From NCBI GenBank assembly GCA_910577825.1, contig CAJTOK010000013.1:1-64000 (forward strand): DNA of 64,000 nt, given 5' to 3'. The stretch is from an uncultured Lachnospiraceae bacterium. GTDB lineage: Bacteria > Bacillota > Clostridia > Lachnospirales > Lachnospiraceae. This document shows, piece by piece, positions 45,145 to 54,255 of the stretch. Within the stretch, counting starts at the first letter, position 1. Every line of letters begins with the position of its first letter. Position numbers and translations under genes: made by a program. The notes under the pieces were generated by a model that was given only the letters and a program-made list of their open reading frames with translations, was not told where the DNA came from and did not search any database.

Positions 45145-46107
45145 TTAAAACTTATATCTTCTTTTCTTTGCATCTTCTATAAACCCATGCTTCCATTTCA
45201 AAAGGCTTGCCGTACCTTCTCCCCAGCCTGTCATAGAAGCTTTTGATGCTGCATTGCTAATCCCTTCTGCATCCGCATACCGGTTCTTGCACATAAAATG
45301 CAGGGCTTCAAGTTCCCTTTCTGCTACAAGTATCTCCATAATTTCCATGTTATTGGACTTAATATACCCTTCATACCTGTATTTTGGGGCATCTTCAAGC
45401 AAAAAAGGGTACATAAGCCTTCCAAGTGCCATTTTATATATGGTATTTACACTTTCTTCTACTGAAGCCTTGCCAAATATCTGGTCATATTGTTTAAAAT
45501 CAGGGATATTCCCGTTAAAACACTGTCTTGCCCTGAAACCCTCCCCTGTAATATTCCTGCCAAATATATGCGCAGGTGCAATTTCATCATATGATTCTGT
45601 ATATTCTGGAAATACAAGCATTGCATTAATCCTGCCATTATCATAAAAATACACATCAAGATGCGTGTCCAGGCGGCTTAATATCTGCCTGAGCCCGCCA
45701 GGGGTATCTGCCCTGTGCCTTAAATAAAGCTTTGTAAAACTTGTACAGTTCATAAATATATCACTTCCTGCTTCTTTTAAAGCAGCACCCGCTTCAATGG
45801 AAATAAGCTTGCGGCAGTTATAAAACGCATTATTTCCAATTTGTTCCAGAGTATCCGGCAGTATTACGCTTTCAACATTATTGCCGCAGAACTCAAAAAG
45901 ATTACTGGCAGCAGGCATATCTGTTCCAATATAATTACCAGCCCTGTTTATTCCGGAAAAGCAATATGCACCAACAGATACAACTTTCCTGCCATTAAGT
46001 TCTTCTGGTATCCGCACCGAAGGCATGCCTGAATATACACGCAGTATCCTGGCGCCGTTTGATGTATCCTGCCAGACAAACGCAAGCCCCTCTTTCTCTG
46101 TATACAT
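45145..46107 (-). CDS. BspA-type leucine-rich repeat protein of the MoxR-VWA cassette
   Basis: 320 residues with one or two BspA-like repeats (RIPEELNGRKVVSVGAYCFSG, SVILPDTLEQIGNNAFYNCRKL, AGSDIFMNCTSFTKLYLR). A helical C-terminal half ends with an ankyrin-like stretch (MEILVAERELEALHFMCKNRYADAEGI). No signal peptide is visible, so it is cytoplasmic. AAGGTGG precedes ATG 46107. It is the first gene of the LRR-VWA-MoxR-JAB set and may recognise the client or trigger. Confidence 0.8.
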   Translation of the reverse strand: MYTEKEGLAFVWQDTSNGARILRVYSGMPSVRIPEELNGRKVVSVGAYCFSGINRAGNYIGTDMPAASNLFEFCGNNVESVILPDTLEQIGNNAFYNCRKLISIEAGAALKEAGSDIFMNCTSFTKLYLRHRADTPGGLRQILSRLDTHLDVYFYDNGRINAMLVFPEYTESYDEIAPAHIFGRNITGEGFRARQCFNGNIPDFKQYDQIFGKASVEESVNTIYKMALGRLMYPFLLEDAPKYRYEGYIKSNNMEIMEILVAERELEALHFMCKNRYADAEGISNAASKASMTGWGEGTASLLKWKHGFIEDAKKRRYKF

Positions 46108-46120
46108 AATGTACACCACC

Positions 46121-47575
46121 TTATAATTCTTTATTAAACCTGAATAAAAAGCTTGTCCCCCTGCCCTGTATGCTTTTGCAGGATATTTCTATATTATGCT
46201 TATTTGCAATCTGTTTTGCTATGGAAAGCCCAAGCCCGCTCCCTGTCCTGTTTTCATCTGTCCTTTCTTTATAAAAGCGGTCAAATATATATGGAATATC
46301 TTTATCTGGTATTCCTTTGCCGTAATCTGATATTATAACAGTACATTCTTCCTGTCCCTCTTTTATACAAACATCCACAGGCTGTCCCGGCATAGAAAAC
46401 TTTATTGCATTGTCAAGCACAACTGTAAACATCTGCCGTATCCTGCCATAATCACCATAAAAAGGAAATGGACTGTTATTAAGTTTTAAATTAATAACTA
46501 TATTTTTGCCAGATGCAGCCTGGCGCATGGAGCGGACAGCTTCAGAAAGCACATCTTCCAAGTTTATTTTTACTTTTTCTATTTTAAAACCTGTATTCTG
46601 CAGGCGTGAAAGCTCTAACAAATCATTAACAAGCCTTTGCAGCTGTAAAACATCACTAAGCATCTGCCCAAAATATTCTTTCATTTCGCCTGGCTCTGTA
46701 ACAAGCCCTTTATAAAGGACTTCGAGTGAACCTTTTATAACTGTAACAGGCGTCCTTAATTCATGCGAGATATTTGAAATAAAATCCTGCCGCATTTTGT
46801 CAAGTTCCTTTCTTTCTTCACTGGCAGCAGAAAGGCGTGATGACAGTTCATCAATATTATACGCAAGCACACCCGTTTCGTCATTTTGTTTAATGCCTGT
46901 TTTTGCCTGGTAATTACCTTTTATAAGTTCACCTGTCACACTGTACATTACTTTCAAAGGGCTTATAAAACGGCGTGCAAGAAAGATGGAAAGCAGGGCG
47001 GCAAATACAAGCGCAGTTAAAATACAAAATAAAAGAATAAAAATACCATCATGCTGTGCCTGTTCCATGCCTTTTATAGAACTATGCAGCAAAAGCACAG
47101 CAAATATATCACCATTCCCATCTTTTACAGGTACTCCTGTTGTTACAGAAGAACTGCCAGGCATTATGCTGGATTTTTGTATACATCCTGCTTCCTCCTG
47201 GAATATCTGTTTTATTATTTCTTCTGCACCCTCTGGCAGTCCATCATCTGAGAAAGAACCTCCCCTGTGGCCTGTTTCAACGCTTTGTGCCTCTTTGTCT
47301 ACAAACCACACCTTGCTCATTGCAATTTCATCTATAAACCTGAGATAAGCGCCATATCCGCCGCCCATGCCAGGGCCACGCCTGCCAGTTCCTGCCTTCT
47401 GGAATTGTGATAAAGTGCCTGCAACAGAAAGTGCCCTCTCTTTTAATTCCTGTTTATGCAGGTTTGCGGTATGCTGTGTAAATAAAATCTGGAACAATGC
47501 CCCTGCCATAACTGAAAAAAGCAGTAAAACAGCCGAAAAATATCCAATAAGCCTTCTTGTAATTTTATATTTCAT
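46121..47575 (-). CDS. Sensor histidine kinase
   Basis: 484 residues. Transmembrane helices lie at ~10-32 and ~175-198, bracketing an extracellular sensor domain; a HAMP domain follows. The phosphorylated His is in FISNISHELRTPVTVIKG, and the ATP lid carries YGRIRQMFTVVLDNAIKF, DYGKGIPDKDIPYIFDRF and GSGLGLSIAKQI. It overlaps the end of the response-regulator gene by 11 nt. The stimulus is unknown; the divergent DUF2680 gene is a possible target. Confidence 0.93.
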   Translation of the reverse strand: MKYKITRRLIGYFSAVLLLFSVMAGALFQILFTQHTANLHKQELKERALSVAGTLSQFQKAGTGRRGPGMGGGYGAYLRFIDEIAMSKVWFVDKEAQSVETGHRGGSFSDDGLPEGAEEIIKQIFQEEAGCIQKSSIMPGSSSVTTGVPVKDGNGDIFAVLLLHSSIKGMEQAQHDGIFILLFCILTALVFAALLSIFLARRFISPLKVMYSVTGELIKGNYQAKTGIKQNDETGVLAYNIDELSSRLSAASEERKELDKMRQDFISNISHELRTPVTVIKGSLEVLYKGLVTEPGEMKEYFGQMLSDVLQLQRLVNDLLELSRLQNTGFKIEKVKINLEDVLSEAVRSMRQAASGKNIVINLKLNNSPFPFYGDYGRIRQMFTVVLDNAIKFSMPGQPVDVCIKEGQEECTVIISDYGKGIPDKDIPYIFDRFYKERTDENRTGSGLGLSIAKQIANKHNIEISCKSIQGRGTSFLFRFNKEL

Positions 47576-48260
47576 TTACCTTCCCTTCAAATTTATAACC
47601 CATGCCCCATACAGTTTTAATCTGCCAGTTTGGATGCGGCCAGGCATCTAATTTGGCACGCAGCCTTTTTATATGGCTGTCTACAGTACGGTTATCACCA
47701 TAATAGTCATATCCCCACAGACTGTTTAATAAATTATCCCTTGAAAAAATTTTTTCTTTGTTCTCTAATAAAAGCCACAGTATTTCCAGTTCCTTCTTAG
47801 TAAGTATTACCTGTTTTTCCCCAACTGAAACAAAGCCGCTTTCAAGGCACACTGAAAGGTTATCATAAGAAAGGGAATCCATAATATTTTGTGATGTACG
47901 TTCCAGCCGCCTTAAAACAGCCCTTACACGTGCCATTACCTCATCCCCCGAAAATGGTTTTACAATATAATCATCTGCGCCAATATCAAGCCCCATAATA
48001 CGCTCAAAATCCTCACCCCTTGCTGTTATCATAATAATTGGCACATTGGACACCCTTCGTATTTCCCTGCATATCTCAAAACCATCTTTTTTAGGCATCA
48101 TAACGTCAAGCAAAATTATTTCAAACTGTCCTTGTTTAAAAATATTGGTTGTTTCAATGCCATCATGGGCAGTTACAGGTTCAAACCCCTCTTTTCTGGC
48201 AAATTCACTTAATATCCTGGTAATCTGTATATTGTCATCTGCAATTAAAATCTTACCCAT
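47565..48260 (-). CDS. OmpR/PhoB-family response regulator
   Basis: 231 residues. The receiver domain has ILIADDN, the phosphoacceptor Asp in IILLDVMMPKKDG, the switch Thr/Ser ITARG and Lys in YIVKPF. The C-terminal winged helix ends VDSHIKRLRAKLD...VWGMGYKFEGK. GGGGGG precedes ATG 48260. It is first in the two-component operon, and the kinase gene overlaps its end. Confidence 0.94.
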   Translation of the reverse strand: MGKILIADDNIQITRILSEFARKEGFEPVTAHDGIETTNIFKQGQFEIILLDVMMPKKDGFEICREIRRVSNVPIIMITARGEDFERIMGLDIGADDYIVKPFSGDEVMARVRAVLRRLERTSQNIMDSLSYDNLSVCLESGFVSVGEKQVILTKKELEILWLLLENKEKIFSRDNLLNSLWGYDYYGDNRTVDSHIKRLRAKLDAWPHPNWQIKTVWGMGYKFEGKVNEI

Positions 48261-48402
48261 GCAATCCCCCCGCAATTAAGAATATTTTCTCTTATTTTAT
48301 CATAAAAGCGTGCAGAAAAAAACACAATTCCGCCATATCTGGAAATTATTGTATAAATATAGTTAATATTTACACCAAAAACAAAACAAGGAGGTAATGA
48401 CT

Positions 48403-48840
48403 ATGAAAAAAACCAAATTACTTTTATGCCTGTTTGCTGCTTTTCTCTTTACACTTGCCGCTTCTGCAGCAAGTGAAGCTGCCACACCAAAGGCTTCTGC
48501 AAAGACACCCGCAGGCATTGTGGCACAGCTTACAGGAAGAACCATTTCTGATGTAATGCAGGAGAGGCATGAAACTGGCAAGACTTATGGGACAATCGCT
48601 AAAGAAAGCGGAAAACTGGCAGAATTTAAAAAAGAATGCCTGGAAATTAAGAAAAAAATCCTGAAAGAAGAAGTTGCAAATGGCAGGCTTTCACAAAAAG
48701 AAGCAGACAAAATACTTGCTGCCATAAAAGCAAACCAGGCAGCCTGCAACGGAGATGGCTATGGCAGGAAAAATGGCAGCGGTTATGGTTATTGCGGTTA
48801 TGGCAGGGGACAGGGACAGTGCAGTTACAGGAGGTTATGA
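48403..48840 (+). CDS. Secreted DUF2680 domain protein
   Basis: 145 residues. A signal peptide (KLLLCLFAAFLFTLAASAASEA) is followed by a DUF2680 helical domain (LTGRTISDVMQERHETGKTYGTIAKESGKLAEFK) and a Gly/Tyr-rich tail with a few Cys and Arg. The family is exported and of unknown function. AGGAGGT 7 nt before ATG 48403 sets the start over ATG 48397. It is divergent from the two-component system, so it is a likely target. Confidence 0.8.
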   Translation: MKKTKLLLCLFAAFLFTLAASAASEAATPKASAKTPAGIVAQLTGRTISDVMQERHETGKTYGTIAKESGKLAEFKKECLEIKKKILKEEVANGRLSQKEADKILAAIKANQAACNGDGYGRKNGSGYGYCGYGRGQGQCSYRRL

Positions 48841-48891
48841 GCAAGCAGCGGAGCGGATTTCGGATATCCGCTTGAATTGTACAATAAAAGC

Positions 48892-48928
48892 ACCTGTGCA
48901 GTTAAAGGGATAAAAACCCTGCACAGGT
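48892..48928. terminator. Bidirectional terminator between DUF2680 and NUDIX genes
   Basis: ACCTGTGCAG (48892-48901) pairs perfectly with CTGCACAGGT (48919-48928). It lies between convergent genes. A second short stem (GCGGAT/ATCCGC near 48853-48871) precedes it on the plus strand. Confidence 0.6.
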
Positions 48929-48947
48929 ACTTACAAATTATTACAAA

Positions 48948-49454
48948 TTACACCCGGCCCTGTATTTTTTCAAATGCACCTTTAAGGATACCTATGTACT
49001 CCTGGTCACGCCGTCTTGAATTAAGTGCAAGCTCAAGCATTTCATCATAACCAACAAGCTTTACTTCATCAACTTCTTCTTTCTGCAGCAGGCAGTCACT
49101 TAAATCAAACTTCTTCTTTACAAAATATATATCAGTAAAGTTCTTTTTTTTCTTAAACCTCCCTGCAAAAAACAGTTCCGACCTGTCAATTTTAATGCCA
49201 ATCTCTTCCTGTGTTTCCCTTATAGCCCCGTCAATGCTTTCTTCGCCTGAAAGCACTGCGCCTCCTGTTACATCCCATTCACCAGGATGCGATTCTTTAT
49301 TCATTGCACGTTTCTGTACAAGGAACTTGCCATCAGGCGTATACAGGTATATATGTACACATAACATGTAATCACCAGACCTTGGTACACCGCGTTCCAT
49401 TACACGCCCTGTACGGTTGGCATTTTCATCATATACATCCCAAATTTCAGCCAT
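48948..49454 (-). CDS. NUDIX hydrolase
   Basis: 168 residues with a full Nudix box, GGAVLSGEESIDGAIRETQEEIGI. The N-terminal DVYDENANRTGRVMERG and YLYTPDGKFLVQKR resemble the IPP-isomerase-like/YfcD branch of nucleoside-diphosphate hydrolases. The substrate is uncertain. GGAG lies before ATG 49454. It follows queH by about 50 nt on the same strand. Confidence 0.88.
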   Translation of the reverse strand: MAEIWDVYDENANRTGRVMERGVPRSGDYMLCVHIYLYTPDGKFLVQKRAMNKESHPGEWDVTGGAVLSGEESIDGAIRETQEEIGIKIDRSELFFAGRFKKKKNFTDIYFVKKKFDLSDCLLQKEEVDEVKLVGYDEMLELALNSRRRDQEYIGILKGAFEKIQGRV

Positions 49455-49504
49455 TGTAATCTCCATTCCTTCTTAAATATGCCTTATATGCTTTAATGGT
49501 TAGT

Positions 49505-50131
49505 TTACTGTCTTTTTTCCCTTTCCTTTTTACTAAATACACACCCACAGTAATCCTGCCTGTACAGGTTATATTCCTTAGAATACTGTATTGATTTCTG
49601 GTATCCACCTTTTTTCTTGAAATCTGATACCAGATACTTTACACCATATTCTTTTTCAAGCATTAAACCGGTTTCATTAAGCCTCTGCGCATTTTTATGC
49701 GGGCTTACAGAAAGTGTTGTTGTAAAGTAGTCAAAACCATGTAAAAGCGCATACCCTGCTGCCACACGCTGTCTCATTTCATAGCATTTGAAACATCTAC
49801 CGCCGCCTTCGGGCATGTCTTCCATCCCTTCCGCCATATGGAAAAATTTTAAGGGTTCATATTCCCCTTCCACAAAACTTATATGGTTTTTAACTGGAAG
49901 CTCCCTTATAAGCCTCTGCTGTTCATTTACACGTTTACGGTACTCCTCCTCTGGCGAAATATTAGGGTTGTAATAAAGGACTGTTATAGAAAAATATTCT
50001 GCCAGGTAACTTAAACAGTAACTGCTGCATGGTGCACAGCAGCTGTGCATTAAAAGGCGTGGCAGCAGGTTTCTTTTAGTTATATCTTCTATTATGCCAT
50101 CCAGCATACGCTGGTAATTGGTTTTATCCAT
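49505..50131 (-). CDS. queH: Epoxyqueuosine reductase QueH
   Basis: 208 residues. Conserved cysteines are seen in MHSCCAPCSSY, GGRCFKCYEMR and DYCGCVFS, matching the iron-sulfur and zinc ligands of QueH (DUF208). It performs the last step of queuosine synthesis in tRNA wobble position 34. YYNPNISPEEEYRKR and TTTLSVSPHKN are also family hallmarks. GGAGGGGG precedes the ATG. Confidence 0.95.
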   Translation of the reverse strand: MDKTNYQRMLDGIIEDITKRNLLPRLLMHSCCAPCSSYCLSYLAEYFSITVLYYNPNISPEEEYRKRVNEQQRLIRELPVKNHISFVEGEYEPLKFFHMAEGMEDMPEGGGRCFKCYEMRQRVAAGYALLHGFDYFTTTLSVSPHKNAQRLNETGLMLEKEYGVKYLVSDFKKKGGYQKSIQYSKEYNLYRQDYCGCVFSKKEREKRQ

Positions 50132-50157
50132 AGCCCCCTCCGTCCTGTAAAAGAATA

Positions 50158-50670
50158 TTAATAAAATGCCTGTAAAAGAACAGAATCCCTGATGGCCTTC
50201 TTCGTAAGCCCTATATTATCAAGCATGTCCTGTGGCATTATTCCAAAAAAGAGGCTGCATATTATATATATAATTATAAAATTAACCAGGAAACCCGCTA
50301 TAGCACCGCCAATGCGGTCAAGCTTCCCGATAACTGGCAGATGGCTTGTTATCTTAAATATATTAGCAGCATGGCGGAGTATTATAAATGAAATAATAAA
50401 TATAATGGTAAAAACCGCATGGTGTACTATGCTTTCTGCCGTATCTGCCACAAATGCCCCTGCAGGCATTGCAGTGCTTTCCATTTTCCCGTTTATAAAG
50501 CCGGAAAGCCCTGGTGAAAGCAGGTCTGCTGCAAATGATGCTATAAAATATGCGGCCACAAGTGATGCAAGCTGTGCAGCCTTTGTTACAAGCCCGGTCA
50601 TGTACCCGGACACAACTGAAGCTATAAGCAGTATGGCTATTACAATATCTATGGCTTTTATAATATCCAT
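50158..50670 (-). CDS. CvpA family membrane protein
   Basis: 170 residues with four hydrophobic helices and the CvpA pattern (DIVIAILLIASVVSGYMTGLVTKAAQLASLVAAYFIASF; IGKLDRIGGAIAGFLV). The family is linked to colicin V export and envelope function. Its ATG overlaps the dapB stop (TAATG), so it is translationally coupled to dapB. Confidence 0.85.
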   Translation of the reverse strand: MDIIKAIDIVIAILLIASVVSGYMTGLVTKAAQLASLVAAYFIASFAADLLSPGLSGFINGKMESTAMPAGAFVADTAESIVHHAVFTIIFIISFIILRHAANIFKITSHLPVIGKLDRIGGAIAGFLVNFIIIYIICSLFFGIMPQDMLDNIGLTKKAIRDSVLLQAFY

Positions 50671-51425
50671 TACACCATTACATCGGCCATGCTATAATAG
50701 CCGGCATCCTTGTCTTTCAGGAATTTAGCAGCCACTACAGAGCCTTTTGCAAATACAGCCCTTGAATATGCTGTATGCGAAAGTGTTATTACTTCATCTG
50801 TACCAGCAAATATTACGTCATGTATTCCAACTATAGTACCGCCACGCACCGCCGAAATACCAAGTTCTTCCTTGCCACGTTTCTTGCGTGCCTGTGAACG
50901 GTCATAGACATATTCATACCTGTCACCAAATTCTTCATTAATGGAATCTGCAAGGGCAAGGGCAGTCCCAGAAGGTGCATCAAGCTTCTGGTTATGGTGT
51001 TTCTCAACAATTTCAATATCAAAACCATTATCTGCAAGTTTTTTCGCTGCTTCTTTTACCAGCTTCATAAGGAGGTTAATCCCAAGTGACATATTGGCGG
51101 ATTTTAATACAGCCACTTTCCGGCCTGCTTCTTTCACACATGCAGACTGGCTTTCCGAAAGCCCTGTTGAGCATACAACAACTGGCATATGCCTGTCCAC
51201 TGCATAATCCATCCTTTCCTCAATCCCATTGGCAGAAGAAACATCAATAATTACATCTGCTGGTATATCACAGTCTGATATATCAGTAAAAACAGGATAA
51301 TCATTGTCCCTGTTATTTACAATATCAACACCTGCCACAATGGCAGCATCTTCATCTTCTTTTACAATATCCGTAATCATCTGGCCCATACGCCCGTTAC
51401 ATCCGGTAATAATAATTTTAACCAT
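50670..51425 (-). CDS. dapB: 4-hydroxy-tetrahydrodipicolinate reductase
   Basis: 251 residues. NADPH-binding GCNGRMGQMI, the catalytic EKHHNQKLDAPSGTAL with two His and a Lys, and RGGTIVGIHDVIF are visible. It reduces HTPA in lysine/diaminopimelate synthesis. dapA lies 95 nt upstream with its own ribosome-binding site, and a hairpin lies between them. Confidence 0.97.
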   Translation of the reverse strand: MVKIIITGCNGRMGQMITDIVKEDEDAAIVAGVDIVNNRDNDYPVFTDISDCDIPADVIIDVSSANGIEERMDYAVDRHMPVVVCSTGLSESQSACVKEAGRKVAVLKSANMSLGINLLMKLVKEAAKKLADNGFDIEIVEKHHNQKLDAPSGTALALADSINEEFGDRYEYVYDRSQARKKRGKEELGISAVRGGTIVGIHDVIFAGTDEVITLSHTAYSRAVFAKGSVVAAKFLKDKDAGYYSMADVMV

Positions 51426-51481
51426 GTTTAAAGCCTCTTTTCTTATTATGTATTCTGTACATTATATGTATTTTTATACAT

Positions 51482-51513
51482 AGGGCATGCCTGGAAACTT
51501 CCCTGCACGCCCT
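51482..51513 (-). terminator. Hairpin between dapA and dapB
   Basis: AGGGCGTGC pairs with GCATGCCCT on the minus strand, with one G-U. No T-run follows, so it may only attenuate or stabilise the message. Its core CCTGGAAACTTCCCTGCAC recurs in inverted orientation upstream of dapA. Confidence 0.45.
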
Positions 51514-52521
51514 CCCTTTATTAAACTTCAACTTTAATTCCAGCTTCTTCCATTGCCTGCCTTAAAATCTTTTTATTACCCTCCTCCATTTCTGTAAGCG
51601 GCATACGCAATGTACCTGCATTAAATCCCATCATATTCATTGCTGCCTTTACAGGTATAGGGTTTACTTCAAGGAAAAGTGCCTTTGCAAGATTTAAATA
51701 CTTAAGCTGGAGCCCTGCACCTGCCTTAACATCACCCTCCATTGTCTTTATAACCATATCATGTACTTCCTGTGGCAGCACATGCGATAATACAGATATA
51801 ACACCTTTGCCGCCAAGTGCAGTTATAGGCACAATCTGGTCATCATTGCCTGAATAAACATCAAGCCTGCCCTCTGAAAGTGCAAGTATTTCTGCAACCT
51901 GTGAAATATCACCTGATGCTTCTTTAACTGCCACAATATTTTCAACCTCTTTAGAAAGCTCTGCAAGCGTCTGCGGCTTTATATTAACCCCTGTACGTCC
52001 CTGTATATTATAAAGGATTACCGGCAAATCCATGCTTGCAGCTATTTCTGTAAAGTGTTTCTTTAATCCGTTCTGTGTTGCTTTATTATAATAAGGAGAT
52101 ACTACCAAAATTCCGTCTGCACCTGCTTTATAAGCTTCTTTTGATAAATAAACTGCTGTTTCTGTACAGTTTGAACCTGTACCTGCTACCACAGGGACAC
52201 GCTTCTTCACCATATCCACACATGCTTTTATAGTCCTTATATGTTCATCATGGGTCATTGTTGAAGCTTCACCTGTTGTACCACAGACTATTATTGCATC
52301 TGTATTGTTTTCAATCTGGTAATTTATAATGCGTTCCATCTCATCATAATTAACAGACCCGTCTTCATACATAGGTGTAATTAGTGCAACTCCTGCACCT
52401 GTAAATATAGACATCTTTATCTCCTCCTGATATTATATGTATATTATTAAATTATTTTATAAACATTACACGTACTTTATTATATGTACCCAGCCATAAA
52501 ATGTGCAGGGAACTTTCCAGG
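51490..52521. repeat. 19-bp inverted repeat flanking dapA
   Basis: CCTGGAAACTTCCCTGCAC at 51490-51508 and its reverse complement with one mismatch at 52503-52521 stand on either side of dapA, about 1 kb apart. This may be chance, a fossil of a mobile cassette, or a long-range RNA pairing. Confidence 0.45.
51521..52414 (-). CDS. dapA: 4-hydroxy-tetrahydrodipicolinate synthase
   Basis: 297 residues with the Schiff-base TIM-barrel pattern: GTTGEASTM, YYNKATQNGLKKH, the catalytic Tyr in YNIQGRTGVNI, and the catalytic Lys in VAVKEASGD. It condenses pyruvate with aspartate semialdehyde, the first committed step toward lysine and diaminopimelate. AGGAGG lies before the ATG, and dapB follows. Confidence 0.97.
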   Translation of the reverse strand: MSIFTGAGVALITPMYEDGSVNYDEMERIINYQIENNTDAIIVCGTTGEASTMTHDEHIRTIKACVDMVKKRVPVVAGTGSNCTETAVYLSKEAYKAGADGILVVSPYYNKATQNGLKKHFTEIAASMDLPVILYNIQGRTGVNIKPQTLAELSKEVENIVAVKEASGDISQVAEILALSEGRLDVYSGNDDQIVPITALGGKGVISVLSHVLPQEVHDMVIKTMEGDVKAGAGLQLKYLNLAKALFLEVNPIPVKAAMNMMGFNAGTLRMPLTEMEEGNKKILRQAMEEAGIKVEV

Positions 52522-52560
52522 GCAGGCTTCCGTTTTAAATGCTTGTCCGCCAGGTTTCTG

Positions 52561-53058
52561 TTACCCCACAGTATCTTTTTCAAGGTCAATCTTTGAAATC
52601 ACGTCCGCATAAGGCACAAGTTCCTCTGGAAGGTTTCTGCCAGTAAGCACAATACGGCAGTAATCATCCCTCATATTTATAAGGTGTATAATATCTTCCA
52701 CCGTTATTATATCCAGGCCGGGAAGGCCTAACACCTCATCAAGCACCAGTACATCACATTCGCCTGTATCTATAACTTTCTTTGCAAAATTAAAACCGTT
52801 AAGGATATTTTTCCTTTCATCTTTCTGCTGTGATGCAAGAAGCAAATCATACGACCTTTCTGCCTTTTCAAACCTGAACAGCTTTATCTCCGGTTCAAGC
52901 TTCCCAAGGAAATTAAACTCTTCTGCTTCTTTTCCTTTAAGGAACTGTATAATAATTACAGAAAGCCCCTGGCTCGCCGCACGTATGCACTGCCCCACGG
53001 CAGCAGATGTCTTTCCTTTCCCAGTACCATAATAAATCTGGACAATACCTTTACTCAT
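52561..53058 (-). CDS. ATP:corrinoid adenosyltransferase (CobO/BtuR family)
   Basis: 165 residues with the N-terminal P-loop GTGKGKTSAAVGQ, then SVIIIQFLKGK and CDVLVLDEVLG and LTGRNLPEELV. It adenosylates cob(I)alamin to coenzyme B12 forms. TGGAGG lies 7 nt before the ATG. No other cobalamin gene is in the window, so it probably serves B12 activation from salvage. Confidence 0.9.
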   Translation of the reverse strand: MSKGIVQIYYGTGKGKTSAAVGQCIRAASQGLSVIIIQFLKGKEAEEFNFLGKLEPEIKLFRFEKAERSYDLLLASQQKDERKNILNGFNFAKKVIDTGECDVLVLDEVLGLPGLDIITVEDIIHLINMRDDYCRIVLTGRNLPEELVPYADVISKIDLEKDTVG

Positions 53059-53114
53059 TTTATTCCTCCATGCCGCACACTGGCAGCATCCAATCAGATT
53101 TCCCTTCTAACAGG

Positions 53115-53160
53115 AAAATGGCCAGACAGCAACTTAGAGATTGCTGGCTCTAGCCATTTT
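53115..53160 (-). terminator. Terminator of the SSB-like gene
   Basis: AAAATGGC (53115-53122) pairs with GCCATTTT (53153-53160), with an inner AGCAA/TTGCT stem. On the minus strand it is followed by TTTTCC. It lies about 40 nt after the stop of the gene ending at 53200. Confidence 0.75.
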
Positions 53161-53199
53161 ATCACATCTGGTTATAAATTTCAATCCACTTGTAATAAT

Positions 53200-53841
53200 T
53201 TAAACGCCTTCTTCTTCAGCGATATATTCCAGCTTGCTTACTGATACTTCATAAGCAACACGCTTTTCATACATATCCTCAGATATCTTTTTCTGGTATT
53301 CCCTGCTCTGTATCCTTCCCCAGAGCTGTATATGCGAACCTACCTCAAACTGGTCTGCAAACCTTGCATTCCTTCCCCAGCATATACATGGTATATAATC
53401 AGACTTGCCATATGGCCTGTTCACTGCAAGAAGCACATCTGCAATTTCCCTTCCCAAAGGTGTCTTCCGGTACACCGGTCTCTTACAAACATAACCATCA
53501 AGGAATATATGGTTAGGGTTCTGTTCTGCTTCCTCTGCATTAACAAGCATTGCTTCCCTTGCAAATACAGACAGCACAAGCCTGTTCTTTGTCTCCTCAT
53601 GCCTGTTGTAAGAGCGGAACTGCCCTGTTGCCTGAAGTATACAGCCCTTATAATCCTCTTTCACATCCATAAGCCTCTCAGAAACCATAACTGGTATAAT
53701 ATCATAAGAGTTGCTTAAACGGCATACAGCAATATTAACTATATAGAAGTTCTCACCATATACCTCATGGCTGAATGTAAATTCACTTACTACTTCGCCT
53801 GCAATCGTTACCTGGTTGTTTGTAAATACTTTATCCAACAT
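53200..53841 (-). CDS. SSB-like protein with two OB folds
   Basis: 213 residues that read as two tandem oligonucleotide-binding folds of the SSB type: residues ~1-100 (NNQVTIAGEVVSEFTFSHEVYGE, ILQATGQFRSYNR) and ~110-205 (FLDGYVCKRPVYRKTPLGREIADVLLAVNRPY, IPCICWGRNARFA, IQLWGRIQSREYQ). There is no acidic C-terminal tip like that of housekeeping SSB, so it is probably a specialised single-stranded DNA-binding protein. GGAGG precedes the ATG. Confidence 0.82.
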   Translation of the reverse strand: MLDKVFTNNQVTIAGEVVSEFTFSHEVYGENFYIVNIAVCRLSNSYDIIPVMVSERLMDVKEDYKGCILQATGQFRSYNRHEETKNRLVLSVFAREAMLVNAEEAEQNPNHIFLDGYVCKRPVYRKTPLGREIADVLLAVNRPYGKSDYIPCICWGRNARFADQFEVGSHIQLWGRIQSREYQKKISEDMYEKRVAYEVSVSKLEYIAEEEGV

Positions 53842-54255
53842 ATTTCTTATCCTCCATTTTTCTTAGGGCTTTCTGCCCTATCAGTAATTTGTTTTAATAA
53901 TTTATATGTTCCAGTAACGGAATTTAGAACTATTATTCCCAAATTCTGCAAAATTTATGTATGACATTTTCCGGCCTTCTGCCGGCTTCTATGTCTGTTA
54001 CAAAAGCAGGAACCGTTTTTAAATTATTTTTGTTACTTTTTCTTACTTGTATAATGCGCCTATAATTAGTATACTTATATTTTGTGGATTTGTAATTAAT
54101 TTTTTTATTAAATTTCTATTACATTTTTATTGCATTTGTATATACGGCTGTACCTGCAGCTGCAATTACCATACCCGTACACTATTTTATATAGTAATAA
54201 TACCAAATTATAGAACTTACTGCAAGAAATTTTAAAAGAAAGGACAGTACCTGAT
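53842..54255. other. AT-rich intergenic region upstream of typA
   Basis: A candidate promoter for typA is TTTTTG (54027-54032) and TATAAT (54050-54055) with a 17-bp spacer, leaving a leader of about 190 nt. A CCGGC/GCCGG hairpin lies at 53971-53985. I see no gene or known RNA motif. Confidence 0.45.

Noticed and set aside
51426..51520. Lysine riboswitch or T-box near dapA/dapB
   Set aside because: The interval and the dapA upstream region are too short and lack the conserved junction motifs; only a simple hairpin is present.
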